The notes below the pieces were generated by a model that was given only the letters and a program-made list of their open reading frames with translations, did not search any database and was not told the DNA's origin. From NCBI RefSeq assembly GCF_029784135.1, contig NC_073744.1:106508266-106572265 (forward strand): 64,000 nucleotides of DNA. The letters run 5' to 3'. This document shows positions 52,213 to 62,477 of this stretch, piece after piece. Both the position numbers and the translations under genes were made by a program. This stretch comes from Toxorhynchites rutilus septentrionalis. Its lineage: Eukaryota; Arthropoda; Insecta; Diptera; Culicidae. The first letter of the stretch is position 1; each line of letters begins with the position of its first letter.

Positions 52213-55200
52213 ATGTCCAATCCGCCATTACAACAAGCTCAAGAACAGCCATTCAAGGACACAATTTTGACAATCCTGAATAACCAAAATGCGCTGATGG
52301 CAAGGTTAGCAGAGCAGATGGCGGGTATCCAAGGAAGTGTCCAAAATACAAACCGGAACGAATATATCCTCGATTCCTTAGCGACGAATATCACGGAATT
52401 TGTCTACGATGCAGAAAAAGGATGTTCTTTCGACGCTTGGTTCTCACGGTACGCGGATCTTTTCGAAAAAGACGCTGCACAGCTTCAGGATGACGCAAAA
52501 GTTCGACTTCTACTCAGAAAGCTGAGTCCCACCGCACACGAACGATATACTTCGTTCATACTTCCTAAACTTTCGAAGGAATTTACGTTTGATGAGACCA
52601 TTGCCAAGCTTAAGACAATTTTCGGCACGCCCGTGTCTACCTTTCATCGTCGATATGAATGCCTTCAGACGACGAAAGATGAGAATGATGATTTTATCAG
52701 CTACTCTTGCAAGGTCAACCGTGCGTGCGTCGATTTTAAGCTCCAGGAACTCAAAGAGGAGCAGTTCAAATGCCTGATATTTGTGTGTGGACTCAAATCT
52801 TCCAAGGACTCTGATATACGGATGCGCTTGTTATCGAAAATCAACGAGACGAACGACATCACATTGGAAAAAGTAGTGGAGGATTGCAAAAGCCTCATAA
52901 ATCTGAAGAAAGATACTGTTCACATCGGTGGTCAAACATCGACATCCACCGTCGCCGCTACGAAGGCCTACAGATCTCGCTCTCCGAATCATCGCAAAAA
53001 GGGAAACTGGGGCAATACCAAAAGCAAAGGAGACGCACCGAAGACGCCTTGTTGGTGCTGTGGTGGTATGCATTTCTCCAGCCAGTGCAGTTTCAAGGAA
53101 CATAAGTGCCGGGACTGCGGTCAGACGGGTCACAAGGAAGGCTACTGTGGGTGCTTCAAGCAGCGATCGAAGTTCAATAAAGGGAAGCAGCAGCATAAAC
53201 CAAGGCACTCGAATAAGATCGTCGTGGTAAAGGATGTGAAGCGGAGCCGTCGGTACGTCGAAACCAACATCAACGGTGTGCCAGTGAACCTTCAACTGGA
53301 TTCCGGGTCCGACATAACCATCATTTCTAAACAAAATTGGATCAGAGTCGGGGCACCACAAACGTCACCACCCGACTGTCAGGTGCAGACTGCTTCGGGA
53401 AGCAGGCTTGCTATCGATGCGATGTTCCGAGCCTCCATCACCATCGGCAATACCCAACGGGAAGGTAACTGTTACGTTTGTAGCTCTAACCTTTCTTTGA
53501 ATGTTTTAGGCTCAGACTTGTTGGACGAGTTTGGCCTGTGGGACGTTCCATTTTCGTCCTTCTGTAAGCTGGTCGACACCAAACAAGAAGACCAGCAGAT
53601 CGCCGAGTTGAGGGCCATGTTTCCAGACGTTTTCACGGAACGCATGGGCCTCTGTACGAAAACGCAAGTACATTTCACGCTCAAGGAGGGAGCTCAACCA
53701 GTATTCAGGCCTAAGCGACCGGTATCATACGGTATGGAAGTGGTCGTCGAAGATGAGCTGAAGCGCCTAGAACACCTGGGCATCATCACGCCGGTTACGT
53801 ATGCAGATTGGGCAGCACCGATTGTGGTGGTACGTAAGCCGGACCGCTCCGTCCGTATATGCGCCGATTTTTCTACCGGCCTGAACAACGTGTTAGAGTC
53901 AAACAGCTATCCTCTGCCTCTTCCGGAGGATATCTTCAATCGAATGGCAAATTGCACTATATTCAGTCACATCGACCTGTCCAACGCCTATCTACAAGTT
54001 CCCGTAGACGAGGAAAGTCGCAAATTGATTAATATCAATACCCACAAAGGACTGTACCGGTTCAACCGTCTCTCACCCGGAATCAAAAGCGCACCGGGAG
54101 CGTTCCAACAGATCATTGACACGATGCTATCCGGCATCGAATGTACGTCACCCTACCTTGACGACATCTTGATCGGTGGCCGGAATGCGGAGGAACATAG
54201 ACGAAATTTACATTTAGTCCTGCAACGCATCCAGGAGTATGGGTTCACCGTGAAGATCGAAAAATGCCGGTTCTTCATGCACCAAGTTAAATACTTGGGC
54301 CAACTTCTGGATTCCGAGGGCATACGCCCTGATCCAGATAAGGTGAAGGCAATAATCAACATGCCTCCGCCAAACGATGTACCCACCCTGAGATCCTATT
54401 TAGGGGCGATTAATTATTACGGCAAATACATCCGAGAGATGCGGAAACTTCGCCAACCGCTGGATGAGCTCCTCAAGGAGGGGGCCAGTTTCCAGTGGAC
54501 AGATGCATGTCAACGTTCATTCAACCGTTTCAAAGAAGTTTTGCAATCACCCCTCATGCTGACTCACTACAATCCTCGCCTAACGATGGTAGTGTCAGCA
54601 GACGCATCAAATGTGGGAATAGGCGCCCACATTGCTCATCGATTCCCCGACGGGTCGGAAAAGGCAGTATACCATGCATCCCGGAGTCTGACTCCAGCCG
54701 AATCCCGCTATAGTCAGATCGAGAAAGAGGCGTTGGGCCTCGTATACGCCGTAACAAAGTTCCATAGAATGATCTACGGCAGACATTTCATCCTGCAGAC
54801 GGACCACAAGCCTCTTGTGGCCATTTTCGGCTCGAAACAAGGGATTCCACCTTACACCGCCAACCGTCTCCAAAGATGGGCACTCACCATGTTACTCTAC
54901 GATTTCAAAATCGAGCATATTTCTACGGATCATTTTGGGCACGCCGATATACTATCCCGTTTGATCAACAGCCACGTAAGGCCGAACGAGGACTACGTGA
55001 TTGCATCCCTCGAAGTGGAACAGGTGATCTGCAACATCGTCAGTCAATCCATCGAGTATCTTCCTGTTTCATACAAAATGATAGCAGCCGAGACTACGAA
55101 AGATGAGATGTTGCAGCAAGTTCTGAAATACGTCATCAACGGTTGGCCTAACGATAAGAAAACCATCTCGGGAGGATCGGAAGTTCAGCAATTTTTCGCA

Positions 55201-56487
55201 CGACGTGAATCTTTGTACGCAGCCCAAAAAGTCCTGATGTACGGAGAGCGGATTGTAATACCGAAGAAGTTTCAACGTAAAATACTGCAGCAACTTCATA
55301 AAGGGCACCCAGGCGTTGAACGTATGTGGTCATTGGCGAGAAATTACGTATATTGGCCAAACATCGATGAACACGTTACCGCCCTGGTCCGATCATGTTC
55401 AGAATGTGCTTCTGTCGCAAAGACTGACACCAAAACAAAGCTGGAGTCATGGCCCATCCCCGAAAAACCGTGGCAGAGGGTCCACGTGGATTTTGCGGGG
55501 CCGATTGACGGAACGTATTATCTCCTGCTAGTGGATTCACTATCCAAATGGCCGGAAGTTATCCCTACAAAGTCAATAACATCGGCAGCAACGATCGCTA
55601 TTCTACGCCAGATCTTCAGTCGATTTGGTATGCCGGAAGTTCTAGTTTCCGACAACGGATCGCAACTTGTGAGTGACGTCTTCGAGCGGTTCTGCGAATC
55701 GAATGGTATCATGCACCTTAAAACAACCCCTTTCCACTCTCAAAGCAATGGACAGGTGGAAAGGTTTGTCGACACCTTCAAAAGAACCATGAAAAAAAAT
55801 CAGGCCGGAGGGGAAACCTTAGACGAAGCATTGAATACGTTCTTACTGTGCTACAGATCTACACCCTGTCGTAGTGCTCCTGGCGGCAAATCCCCCGCAG
55901 AAGTATTGCTAGGAAGACCACTGAGGACATCGTTTGAATTACTTCGTCCAACCAGTAAGTTCAACAAAAACAACAGCCTCAAGCAGAACCAGCAGTTCAA
56001 TACGAAACACGGAGCCAAGGAGAAGTGCTTCGGCGTCCAGGACCAGGTGTATGCCCAAGTACATCGAGGCAACGATTGGAACTGGGTACCTGGAGTGATA
56101 GTGGAGCGAGTGGGTACGGTTATATATAACGTGTGGATCCCGCAACAGCAACGGTTAATTCGCAGCCACAGCAATCAACTGCGAAAACGCTACGGAAGTG
56201 AAGTACCAACAATGTCTGAAACAGATCCGTCCATTTCGCTTGATATCCTGCTAGGTTCGTGGGGATTGAATCCTAGTGCTGCTCCAGAGGAAGTGATACC
56301 ACCAGCCGAACCTGAAGAGCTTAACGAAATCCAGCGAGAGTTCATGCGCGAGCTCATTGAACCACCAGCTACGCATCGGCGAGCTCGTGGATCCGTTCGA
56401 CAACCTGATCCTGAGGATGTGATTCAGCGCCGATCAACGCGCAATCGTCGGGCGCCAGCTAGATATGAACCGTACCAGATCTACTAA
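52213..56487 (+). CDS. Mag-like Gag-Pol polyprotein, intact, 1424 residues
   Basis: The ATG at 52213 was chosen as the first Met after the primer site and leader. Domains in order: capsid-like gag (to about residue 270), zinc knuckles CWCCGGMHFSSQC and CRDCGQTGHKEGYC (about 280-315), protease with LQLDSGSDITII (about 360), RT with FSHIDLSNAYLQVPV and YLDDILIGG (about 530-700), RNase H with VSADASNVGIGAHIA and LQTDHKPLVAIF, integrase zinc region (HKGHPGVERM, CSECAS) and core with VHVDFAGP, LVSDNGSQL and a Glu in SNGQVERF. All key acids are present, in a single frame without a gag-pol shift. It copies and inserts the element. Codon structure is undamaged, in contrast with the LINE around it. 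Confidence 0.96.
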   Translation: MSNPPLQQAQEQPFKDTILTILNNQNALMARLAEQMAGIQGSVQNTNRNEYILDSLATNITEFVYDAEKGCSFDAWFSRYADLFEKDAAQLQDDAKVRLLLRKLSPTAHERYTSFILPKLSKEFTFDETIAKLKTIFGTPVSTFHRRYECLQTTKDENDDFISYSCKVNRACVDFKLQELKEEQFKCLIFVCGLKSSKDSDIRMRLLSKINETNDITLEKVVEDCKSLINLKKDTVHIGGQTSTSTVAATKAYRSRSPNHRKKGNWGNTKSKGDAPKTPCWCCGGMHFSSQCSFKEHKCRDCGQTGHKEGYCGCFKQRSKFNKGKQQHKPRHSNKIVVVKDVKRSRRYVETNINGVPVNLQLDSGSDITIISKQNWIRVGAPQTSPPDCQVQTASGSRLAIDAMFRASITIGNTQREGNCYVCSSNLSLNVLGSDLLDEFGLWDVPFSSFCKLVDTKQEDQQIAELRAMFPDVFTERMGLCTKTQVHFTLKEGAQPVFRPKRPVSYGMEVVVEDELKRLEHLGIITPVTYADWAAPIVVVRKPDRSVRICADFSTGLNNVLESNSYPLPLPEDIFNRMANCTIFSHIDLSNAYLQVPVDEESRKLININTHKGLYRFNRLSPGIKSAPGAFQQIIDTMLSGIECTSPYLDDILIGGRNAEEHRRNLHLVLQRIQEYGFTVKIEKCRFFMHQVKYLGQLLDSEGIRPDPDKVKAIINMPPPNDVPTLRSYLGAINYYGKYIREMRKLRQPLDELLKEGASFQWTDACQRSFNRFKEVLQSPLMLTHYNPRLTMVVSADASNVGIGAHIAHRFPDGSEKAVYHASRSLTPAESRYSQIEKEALGLVYAVTKFHRMIYGRHFILQTDHKPLVAIFGSKQGIPPYTANRLQRWALTMLLYDFKIEHISTDHFGHADILSRLINSHVRPNEDYVIASLEVEQVICNIVSQSIEYLPVSYKMIAAETTKDEMLQQVLKYVINGWPNDKKTISGGSEVQQFFARRESLYAAQKVLMYGERIVIPKKFQRKILQQLHKGHPGVERMWSLARNYVYWPNIDEHVTALVRSCSECASVAKTDTKTKLESWPIPEKPWQRVHVDFAGPIDGTYYLLLVDSLSKWPEVIPTKSITSAATIAILRQIFSRFGMPEVLVSDNGSQLVSDVFERFCESNGIMHLKTTPFHSQSNGQVERFVDTFKRTMKKNQAGGETLDEALNTFLLCYRSTPCRSAPGGKSPAEVLLGRPLRTSFELLRPTSKFNKNNSLKQNQQFNTKHGAKEKCFGVQDQVYAQVHRGNDWNWVPGVIVERVGTVIYNVWIPQQQRLIRSHSNQLRKRYGSEVPTMSETDPSISLDILLGSWGLNPSAAPEEVIPPAEPEELNEIQREFMRELIEPPATHRRARGSVRQPDPEDVIQRRSTRNRRAPARYEPYQIY

Positions 56488-56498
56488 AAAAGGGGAGG

Positions 56499-56760
56499 TG
56501 TTGGGGTACCACCCAACGACGGTGCGCTTACGGTAGTACGCACACTTCCATCATACAACAGTTATTGCACCTTCCATTCATTGGCCTTGCCGCCGGCTAG
56601 GCCACAGCTGTCACGAGCGACCCCATGTTCGTGCTCTATTCCTCAGTAACCACGCTCGAGTGCTGACCAAGTTATTTATTTTAAAACATTAGAATAGTTA
56701 ATAAAGTTATTATTGTTACGTAAATATAATTGTCGTTCATACATTAGCCAAGACGTAACA
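56499..56760 (+). repeat. Mag-like 3' LTR, 262 bp
   Basis: Matches 51835-52096 with no difference seen. Confidence 0.95.
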
Positions 56761-56765
56761 ACAAG

Positions 56766-57283
56766 TTATATTGTTTCCCCACAAGAACACTCCAAAGCTT
56801 GTTCCTCCTCAAAATATGAGAGTCAGTCTTAATGGCAATAGTATTGAATGGTCTTCAGAAGTAGTGTATCTGGGTCTAACTTTCGATCGAAAACTTACCT
56901 TCAGAGCACACATTGACAAAACAGACACAAGATGCAACATTTTAATCAGGTCATTGTATCCCCTGATCAATAGATACTCTCGATTATCTCTAACGAATAA
57001 ACTTGCAGTATACAAACAAATAATATTTCCAGTTATCGCATATGCGATGCCCATTTGGGAGTGCTGTGCTCCAACTCACAAATTAAAACTTCAACGCATA
57101 CAAAACAAAATTCTTCGTATGATTCTAAACTCTCCACCCAGAACGCGAAATTCGGAGATACATCAGCTGGCCGGGATTAAAACCTTGGATGAAATTATCA
57201 ATAACAATTGTATGAAATTTGAACAGAGTTGCGCTCTCTCAACACACGGAATAATACAAAATCTGTATGAGTATGCTACCTGA
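56766..57283 (+). pseudogene. Jockey-type LINE ORF2 C-terminus
   Basis: After the Gypsy element the LINE resumes with VVYLGLTFDRKLTF, NKLAVYKQIIFPVIAYAMPI and LQRIQNKILRMI, the thumb and C-terminal part of Jockey RTs, and stops at 57283. It has no RNase H. A 3' UTR follows to the A tail at about 57617-57626. Confidence 0.92.
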
Positions 57284-57626
57284 CTTCATAGTCGTTACCT
57301 TTCAAGGTAACGGCTTTGGGTTTGGGTAGATATATTTATTTCCAGTTAGATAAGTAGTGTAAGTTGGGATAATGTAAATAATTTGGGGAGGGTATCTTAT
57401 AAGTTAGATTTAGGTAAAAAAAAGGTAACAAAAAACTAGAAAAGTTTAGGCATGATTTTACAATAGGAATATGAAACAATCGAATAATGTGTATGATACA
57501 AATCATTACAAAACTTGACATTGCAACTTAAAGATGTAGAACCCTAGGTTGATCACTTGATATGTAGTACTTTATTATAATGTAAACCAAATTAAGAAAT
57601 AAAAAGAATTTAAGTGAAAAAAAAAA

Positions 57627-57794
57627 GTGAGACACATTCATTTTTCGTGAGGACATCGACAAGACAACATCGTTGCCTAACGTGCTGGAGGAGGTGGACG
57701 GCGAAGGATCGACACATACACGCGCAGAATTCTTTCCGTTTGGATGCCATTCAGCATCGAGAAAGTTCCGGAAAGATCTAATCATTGCTGAAAA
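57627..57794 (+). repeat. Satellite spacer block, continuation of unit 3 after the LINE
   Basis: The block resumes at GTGAGACACATTCATTTTTCGTGAGG, exactly where the left part stopped at 49167. Confidence 0.9.
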
Positions 57795-58465
57795 ATAATC
57801 TGCCAGTTCCTCTGGAAATTTAAAAATACATTCATGTGAAAGAGTTTATTTGAATGTTTTCTATCAACGTAACATTGAGAACCAAATATGTTTCAATCAA
57901 GTGCTATTAACAGATGGTTATCGAGTTAGCATTAACCACTGGTGGGCTTCCAGTATCGAGGAAAATGTGCAAATATCTAATCGTTACTGAAAATAATCTG
58001 CCAGTTCCCCTGGGAATTTAAAAATTCATTCATGTGAAAGAGTTTATTTGAATGTTTTCTATCCATGTAACACTGTGACCAAATATGTTTCGATCAAGTG
58101 CTATTAACAGATGGTTAATAGCACTTGGGCTTCCAGTATCGAGGAAAATGTGGAAATATCTAATCGTTACTGAAAATAATCTGCCAATTCATCTGGGAAT
58201 TTAAAAATTCATTCATGTGAAAGAGTTTATTTGAATGTTTGCTATCCATATAACACTGTGACCAAATATGTTTCAATCAAGTGCTATTAACAGATGGTTA
58301 TCGAGTTAGCATTAATCACTGGTGGGCTTCCAGTATCGAGGAAAATGTGGAAATATCTAATCGTTACTGAAAATAATCTGCCAGTTCATCTGGGAATTTA
58401 AAAATACATTCATGTGAAAGAGTTTATTTTAATGTTTTCTAACCATATAACACAGCGATCAAATA
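57795..58465 (+). repeat. Satellite array V, about 3.3 monomers
   Basis: Second subfamily (AACAGATGGTTATCGAGTTAGC, GGGAATTTAAAAATTCATTC). One monomer near 58105 has a deletion with a small inverted piece (ATGGTTAATAGCACTTGGGC). Confidence 0.9.
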
Positions 58466-58828
58466 CATTTGATTTTGTAATTTTTCAACCAAGTGTAATT
58501 AGCAGGAAAGCTTCTGAAGATTATCCTTCCCCATCAGTAGGATATTTCCGTATCCAATATTGTATGCGTACGCAATCGATTATTGCTCAGTCGCCGAAAG
58601 TTTAGAGCTCAGAGAGTTCATTCCCCTCTAGTTTGCCTTCCAAATTGCCATCGTAAACCACACCTTCTCTCGATTCAATCACACACAAAAAGCATACTTA
58701 AGCGATATTCTGGTGGTGAGACACATTCATTTTTCGTGAGGACATCGACAAGACAACATCGTTGCCTAACATGCTGGAGGAGGTGGACGGCGAAGGATCG
58801 ACACATACACGCGCAGAATTCTTTCCGT
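58466..58828 (+). repeat. Satellite spacer block 4
   Basis: Copy of the spacer block with AGTTTAGAGCTC instead of AGTTCCGAGCTC, a variant shared with block 5, so blocks 4 and 5 were duplicated together. Confidence 0.9.
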
Positions 58829-59169
58829 TTTGGGCTTCCAGTATCGAGGAAAATGTGGAAATATCTAATCGTTACTGAAAATAATCTGCCAATTCATCTG
58901 GGAATTTAAAAATTCATTCATGTGAAAGAGTTTATTTGAATGTTTTCTATCCATGTAACACTGTGACCAAATATGTTTCAATCAAGTGCTATTAACAGAT
59001 GGTTATCGAGTTAGCATTAACCACTGGTGGGCTTCCAGTATCGAGGAAAATGTGGAAATATCTAATCGTTACTGAAAATAATCTGCCAGTTCATCTGGGA
59101 TTTTAAAAAATACATTCATGTGAAAGAGTTTATTTTAATGTTTTCTAACCATATAACACAGCGATCAAA
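58829..59169 (+). repeat. Satellite array VI, about 1.7 monomers
   Basis: The array joins at TTTCCGTTTTGGGCTTCC, i.e. the block is cut earlier than in the others. Confidence 0.88.
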
Positions 59170-59584
59170 TACATTTGATTTTGTAATTTTTCAACCAAGT
59201 GTAATTAGCAGGAAAGCTTCTGAAGATTATCCTTCCCCATCTGTAGGATATTTCCGTATCCAATATTGTATGCGTACGCAATCGATTATTGCTCAGTCGC
59301 CGAAAGTTTAGAGCTCAGAGAGTTCATTCCCCTCTAGTTTGCCTTCCAAATTGCCATCGTAAACCACACCTTCTCTCGATTCAATCACACACAAAAAGCA
59401 TACTTAAGCGATATTCTGGTGGTAAGACACATTCATTTTTCGTGAGGACATCGACAAGACAACATCGTTGCCTAACGTGCTGGAGGAGGTGGACGGCGAA
59501 GGATCGACACATACACGCGCAGAATTCTTTCCGTTTGGATGCCATCCAGCATCGAGAAAGTTCCGGAAAGATCTAATCATTGCT
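59170..59584 (+). repeat. Satellite spacer block 5
   Basis: Near-identical to 58466-58828. Together with the neighbouring array it forms a direct repeat of about 706 bp (58414 and 59120 start the same phrases). Confidence 0.9.
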
Positions 59585-60252
59585 GAAAAATAATCTGCCA
59601 GTTCCTCTGGGATTTTAAAAATACATTCATGTGAAAGAGTTTATTTGAATGTTTTCTATCAACGTAACATTGAGAACCAAATATGTTTCAATCAAGTGCT
59701 ATTAACAGATGGTTATCGAGTTAGCATTAACCTCTGGTGGGCTTCCAGTATCGAGGAAAATGTGGAAATATCTAATCGTTACTGAAAATAATCTGCCAGT
59801 TCCCCTGGGAATTTAAAAATACATTCATGTGAAAGAGTTTATTTGATTGTTTTCTATCCATGTAACACTGTGACCAAATATGTTTCAATCCAGTGCTATT
59901 AACAGATGGTTATCGAGTTAGCATTAACCACTGGTGGGCTTCCAGTATCGAGGAAAATGTGGAAATATCTAATCGTTACTGAAAATAATTTGCCAGTTCC
60001 CCTGGGAATTTAAAAATTCATTCATGTGAAAGAGTTTATTTGAATGTTTTCTATCCATGTAACACTGTGACCAAATATGTTTCAATCAAGTGCTATTAAC
60101 AGATGGTTATCGAGTTAGCATTAATCACTGGTGGGCTTCCAGTATCGAGGAAAATGTGGAAATATCTAATCGTTACTGAAAATAACTGGCAGATTATTTT
60201 CAGTAACGATTAGATATTTCCTCATTTTCCACATTTTTTCATCTGGGAATTT
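59585..60252 (+). repeat. Satellite array VII ending in a hairpin
   Basis: About three monomers of the second subfamily. At 60140-60238 the last monomer folds back: AATGTGGAAATATCTAATCGTTACTGAAAATAA is followed by its reverse complement after a few bases. Confidence 0.9.
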
Positions 60253-60495
60253 AAAAAGACGGGTGGGTAATGTCGGGACATAACCGGAGTGACGTTGGAC
60301 TATACAAAGGGGACAGTTAAATATTGTTAAATATATATCTTTTTTTTAAATATATATTTTAAATATATTGTTTTATTTTCTTCTCCTACGTGAATACCTA
60401 CCTATCTACCTGAAAAATGGATTAGTGTACTGTTTACTCTTTATGAACATGTTGGTGGTTCTGAAAAGAACCTTTGGCGTTGTGTTTTTGCGTTT
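60253..60495 (-). mobile_element. Histone-family repeat, 3' terminal fragment
   Basis: It starts AAAAAGACGGGTGGGTAATGTC and matches 40166-40390. It includes a histone stem-loop on the minus strand (TGGTTCTGAAAAGAACC, 60456-60472) and stops before any H2A sequence. Confidence 0.8.
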
Positions 60496-60531
60496 TTTGG
60501 TTTCCCTTTCGACAGTCCCCTCTGGGCTGGT

Positions 60532-60698
60532 TCACCAATTACCCAAAAGGAAGACCCCAGCATTATTCATTTGGAATCCTAGGAGGATAAACCGATTTTA
60601 ATACCCAAAACCATATTTCCGAAATATTGTAAAATTATTGTAAATAAAGTAGTGAATTGTAGTTGTATTCTAAAAATAAAAATAAAGTTGTGTAGTTA
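60532..60698 (+). repeat. Direct repeat, left copy, 167 bp
   Basis: TCACCAATTACCC...AAAGTTGTGTAGTTA is repeated at 62478-62644 with a single difference seen. It contains an AATAAA signal and resembles a transposon 3' UTR. Confidence 0.9.
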
Positions 60699-60807
60699 GG
60701 CGTTTTGAAGTGAACAAAGTGTTTTGCAAAATTAATTTACCATCCGAGTGATTGCGAGGGAGGAACCAGTCCACAGGGCAAGGGCCCTATACCTAGAAGA
60801 AACATCT

Positions 60808-61386
60808 GGAAAGAAGCTTATGCGAAAAAGGGATCGAATTGGATACAACATCGTTTAATGAAACAACCCAATATTGTAGCTTGCAAGAAATATCAGCAAA
60901 AGGCGATTATCTTCCTCCTAGTCACCACAGTCAAATCCAGGGGCCCTTTACGGCTGTCAAAATTGCACAACTCTCGCCATCCGTGTAATCCAAAAATTTG
61001 ATTCAGATGTTTACATTCTGTGGTAGGAAGGTGGTCGAACTTTGACTCAAAGTGTAACTGAATCAAATTTTTGGATTACACGGATGGCGAGAGTTGTGCA
61101 ATTTTGACAGCCGTAAAGGGCCCCTGGATTTGGCTGTGGTGACTAGGAGTCACTTAATAAATTGACAGTATGACCGTATTTTTCAGTGGAAAAAGAGCGT
61201 TTTTAGTGTATCTGTAAAAATAAGTGACTTGAGTAGTTATTGCGCTTATATTTTTACAGCTTCCACTGATGTTGGAAGATAATCGCCTTTTGCTGATATT
61301 TCTTGCAAGCTACAATATTGGGTTGTTTCATTAAACGATGTTGTATCCAATTCGATCCGTTTTTCGCATAAGCTTCTTTCCAGAAG
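60808..61386. repeat. Inverted repeat of Harbinger-derived sequence around a MITE
   Basis: The left arm (60808-60918, GGAAAGAAGCTTATGCG...GATTATCTTCC) is the reverse complement of the right arm (about 61272-61385). The right arm belongs to a Harbinger transposase relic on the minus strand. Confidence 0.88.
60921..61143. mobile_element. Hairpin MITE, 223 bp, TA flanks
   Basis: Terminal inverted repeats of about 85 bases (GTCACCACAGTCAAATCCAGG...) surround a 45-base centre. TA lies at both borders (60919-60920, 61144-61145), compatible with a Tc1/mariner-type MITE, but the palindrome extends two bases further, so the class is tentative. Confidence 0.75.
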
Positions 61387-61714
61387 TGGCATCATTTCAT
61401 TGAACACTGATGAAACTGTTGGTTGGGCCATACCAAGTAGAAAGTTTTCTCCTTCATTGCTTTAATTTGGTACGACCAGAAGCCAAAAGATTCAAAACGG
61501 CCGCTAATTTCAAAGCTGCAGGAGTAGAAATGCTTCTGAAAGTTGTTTGGGACATGGTTGTATCCGAAATATTTTTAAATGCTTCTCGACTAAGTCTGAT
61601 ATACAGCCGAAACCTTGAAACAAAAGAATAATTATTATCATTTATATCGGAAACATATATAAAACAAATCCACTCATTTTCACTTAGCGGAAGAGAGTCA
61701 TTTTTATCCCTCAA
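61246..61714 (-). pseudogene. PIF/Harbinger transposase N-terminal relic
   Basis: On the minus strand the frames 61714-61454 (FRLYIRLSREAFKNISD, AALKLAAVLNLLASG) and 61431-61246 (MAQPTVSSVFNEMMPLLE) together cover the N-terminal helices of a HARBI1-like transposase, ahead of the DDE core. A frameshift or small deletion separates them. The catalytic region is missing. It is a different family from the intact element at 13449. Confidence 0.78.
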
Positions 61715-61739
61715 TTCCCGCCTCTGTGGAATAAGCGTG

Positions 61740-62110
61740 TTCTCTTATTCCCTATTGCTGTCTTCAAAAAACATTTCGCGATCTTTTCTTTTTAATCACA
61801 ATTCTAATATAATATCAAATTAAATTTGTTTTTCGGCATTGACATTTGCAATAGCCGTGAAATTTGCTTTGTTTACAAACACAAAAATTTTACATTTCTT
61901 TTCGAGACAAATTTTTCTCGAAATCTAGTACACTGAAAATATAAACTCGAAAAAGATATATAATACTAAAATCAATTCGATTCGAGTTTGAATTATCTCG
62001 AAACGAGTTACTCGTTTCAAATGCGCAAATGTCACCCAGGTCATCAGATAACCAAAACGTTCAGGTAGGTATTCAGACTCACTTCACTAATTTATCTTCC
62101 TTTATTTTAA
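61740..62110. other. AT-rich intergenic; no gene seen
   Basis: Repeated CTCGAAA/TTTCGAG words around 61905-62015 suggest a decayed palindromic repeat. Nothing further is supported. Confidence 0.45.
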
Positions 62111-62144
62111 CTTAACAACTTCAAACAAATGATCTCTAAATCAA

Positions 62145-62200
62145 CGATAGTCCTACGTCACCCTTGCGGTTATACCATAGATATAACCCACTTCCTGTTT
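62145..62200 (+). repeat. Orphan 3' end of the histone-family repeat
   Basis: GATAGTCCTACGTCACCCTTGCGGTTATACCATAGATATAACCCACTTCCTG, the same end as at 46243-46290. Confidence 0.8.
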
Positions 62201-62477
62201 TTTCATTTCATTTTTTCAGAAATATGTTATTTCTGCGCGGGCGAGGATGTTGGATACAACAATTAATTATAAATTCGGTGAACCCCCCGACATAAACTAT
62301 TTTGCTGCATAGGTAAAATCGTTTCGTCTTCAAACTTCACTAACCAATACCAAAGGAATGAATCGAAGCTAGAAAGGAAAAGGGATAGAGAAGAGAAAAC
62401 AATAAACAAAAAGGAAGTATTGTGACTATAGAGGATAGAATTTCAAAAGAGAATAAAAGAAAAAGGTTTTATAGGAG

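Larger units (their letters stand above)
51835..56760 (+). mobile_element. Intact Ty3/Gypsy (Mag-like) retrotransposon, identical LTRs
   Basis: Two 262-bp LTRs (51835-52096 and 56499-56760; TGTTGGGGTACC...GACGTAACA) appear identical by eye. ACAAG flanks both sides (51830-51834, 56761-56765). The primer site TGGCGACGAG (52101-52110) fits the 3' end of a tRNA-Ser, usual for the Mag lineage. The polypurine tract AAAAAAGGGGAGG (56486-56498) precedes the 3' LTR. One uninterrupted gag-pol frame fills the inside and there is no envelope gene. All this indicates a very recent, possibly active insertion. Confidence 0.96.
49168..57626 (+). mobile_element. Jockey-type LINE inserted in satellite DNA, hosting a Gypsy element
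   Basis: The target duplication GTGAGACACATTCATT is at 49152-49167 and 57627-57642, and the 3' end is an A-rich tail, so both ends are defined. Removing the Gypsy insertion leaves about 3.5 kb. ORF1, endonuclease and RT are present but broken by frameshifts and an endonuclease-RT deletion near 50795. Confidence 0.93.

Noticed and set aside
56487..56498. Envelope gene after gag-pol of the Mag-like element
   Set aside because: Only twelve bases with the polypurine tract separate the stop from the 3' LTR.
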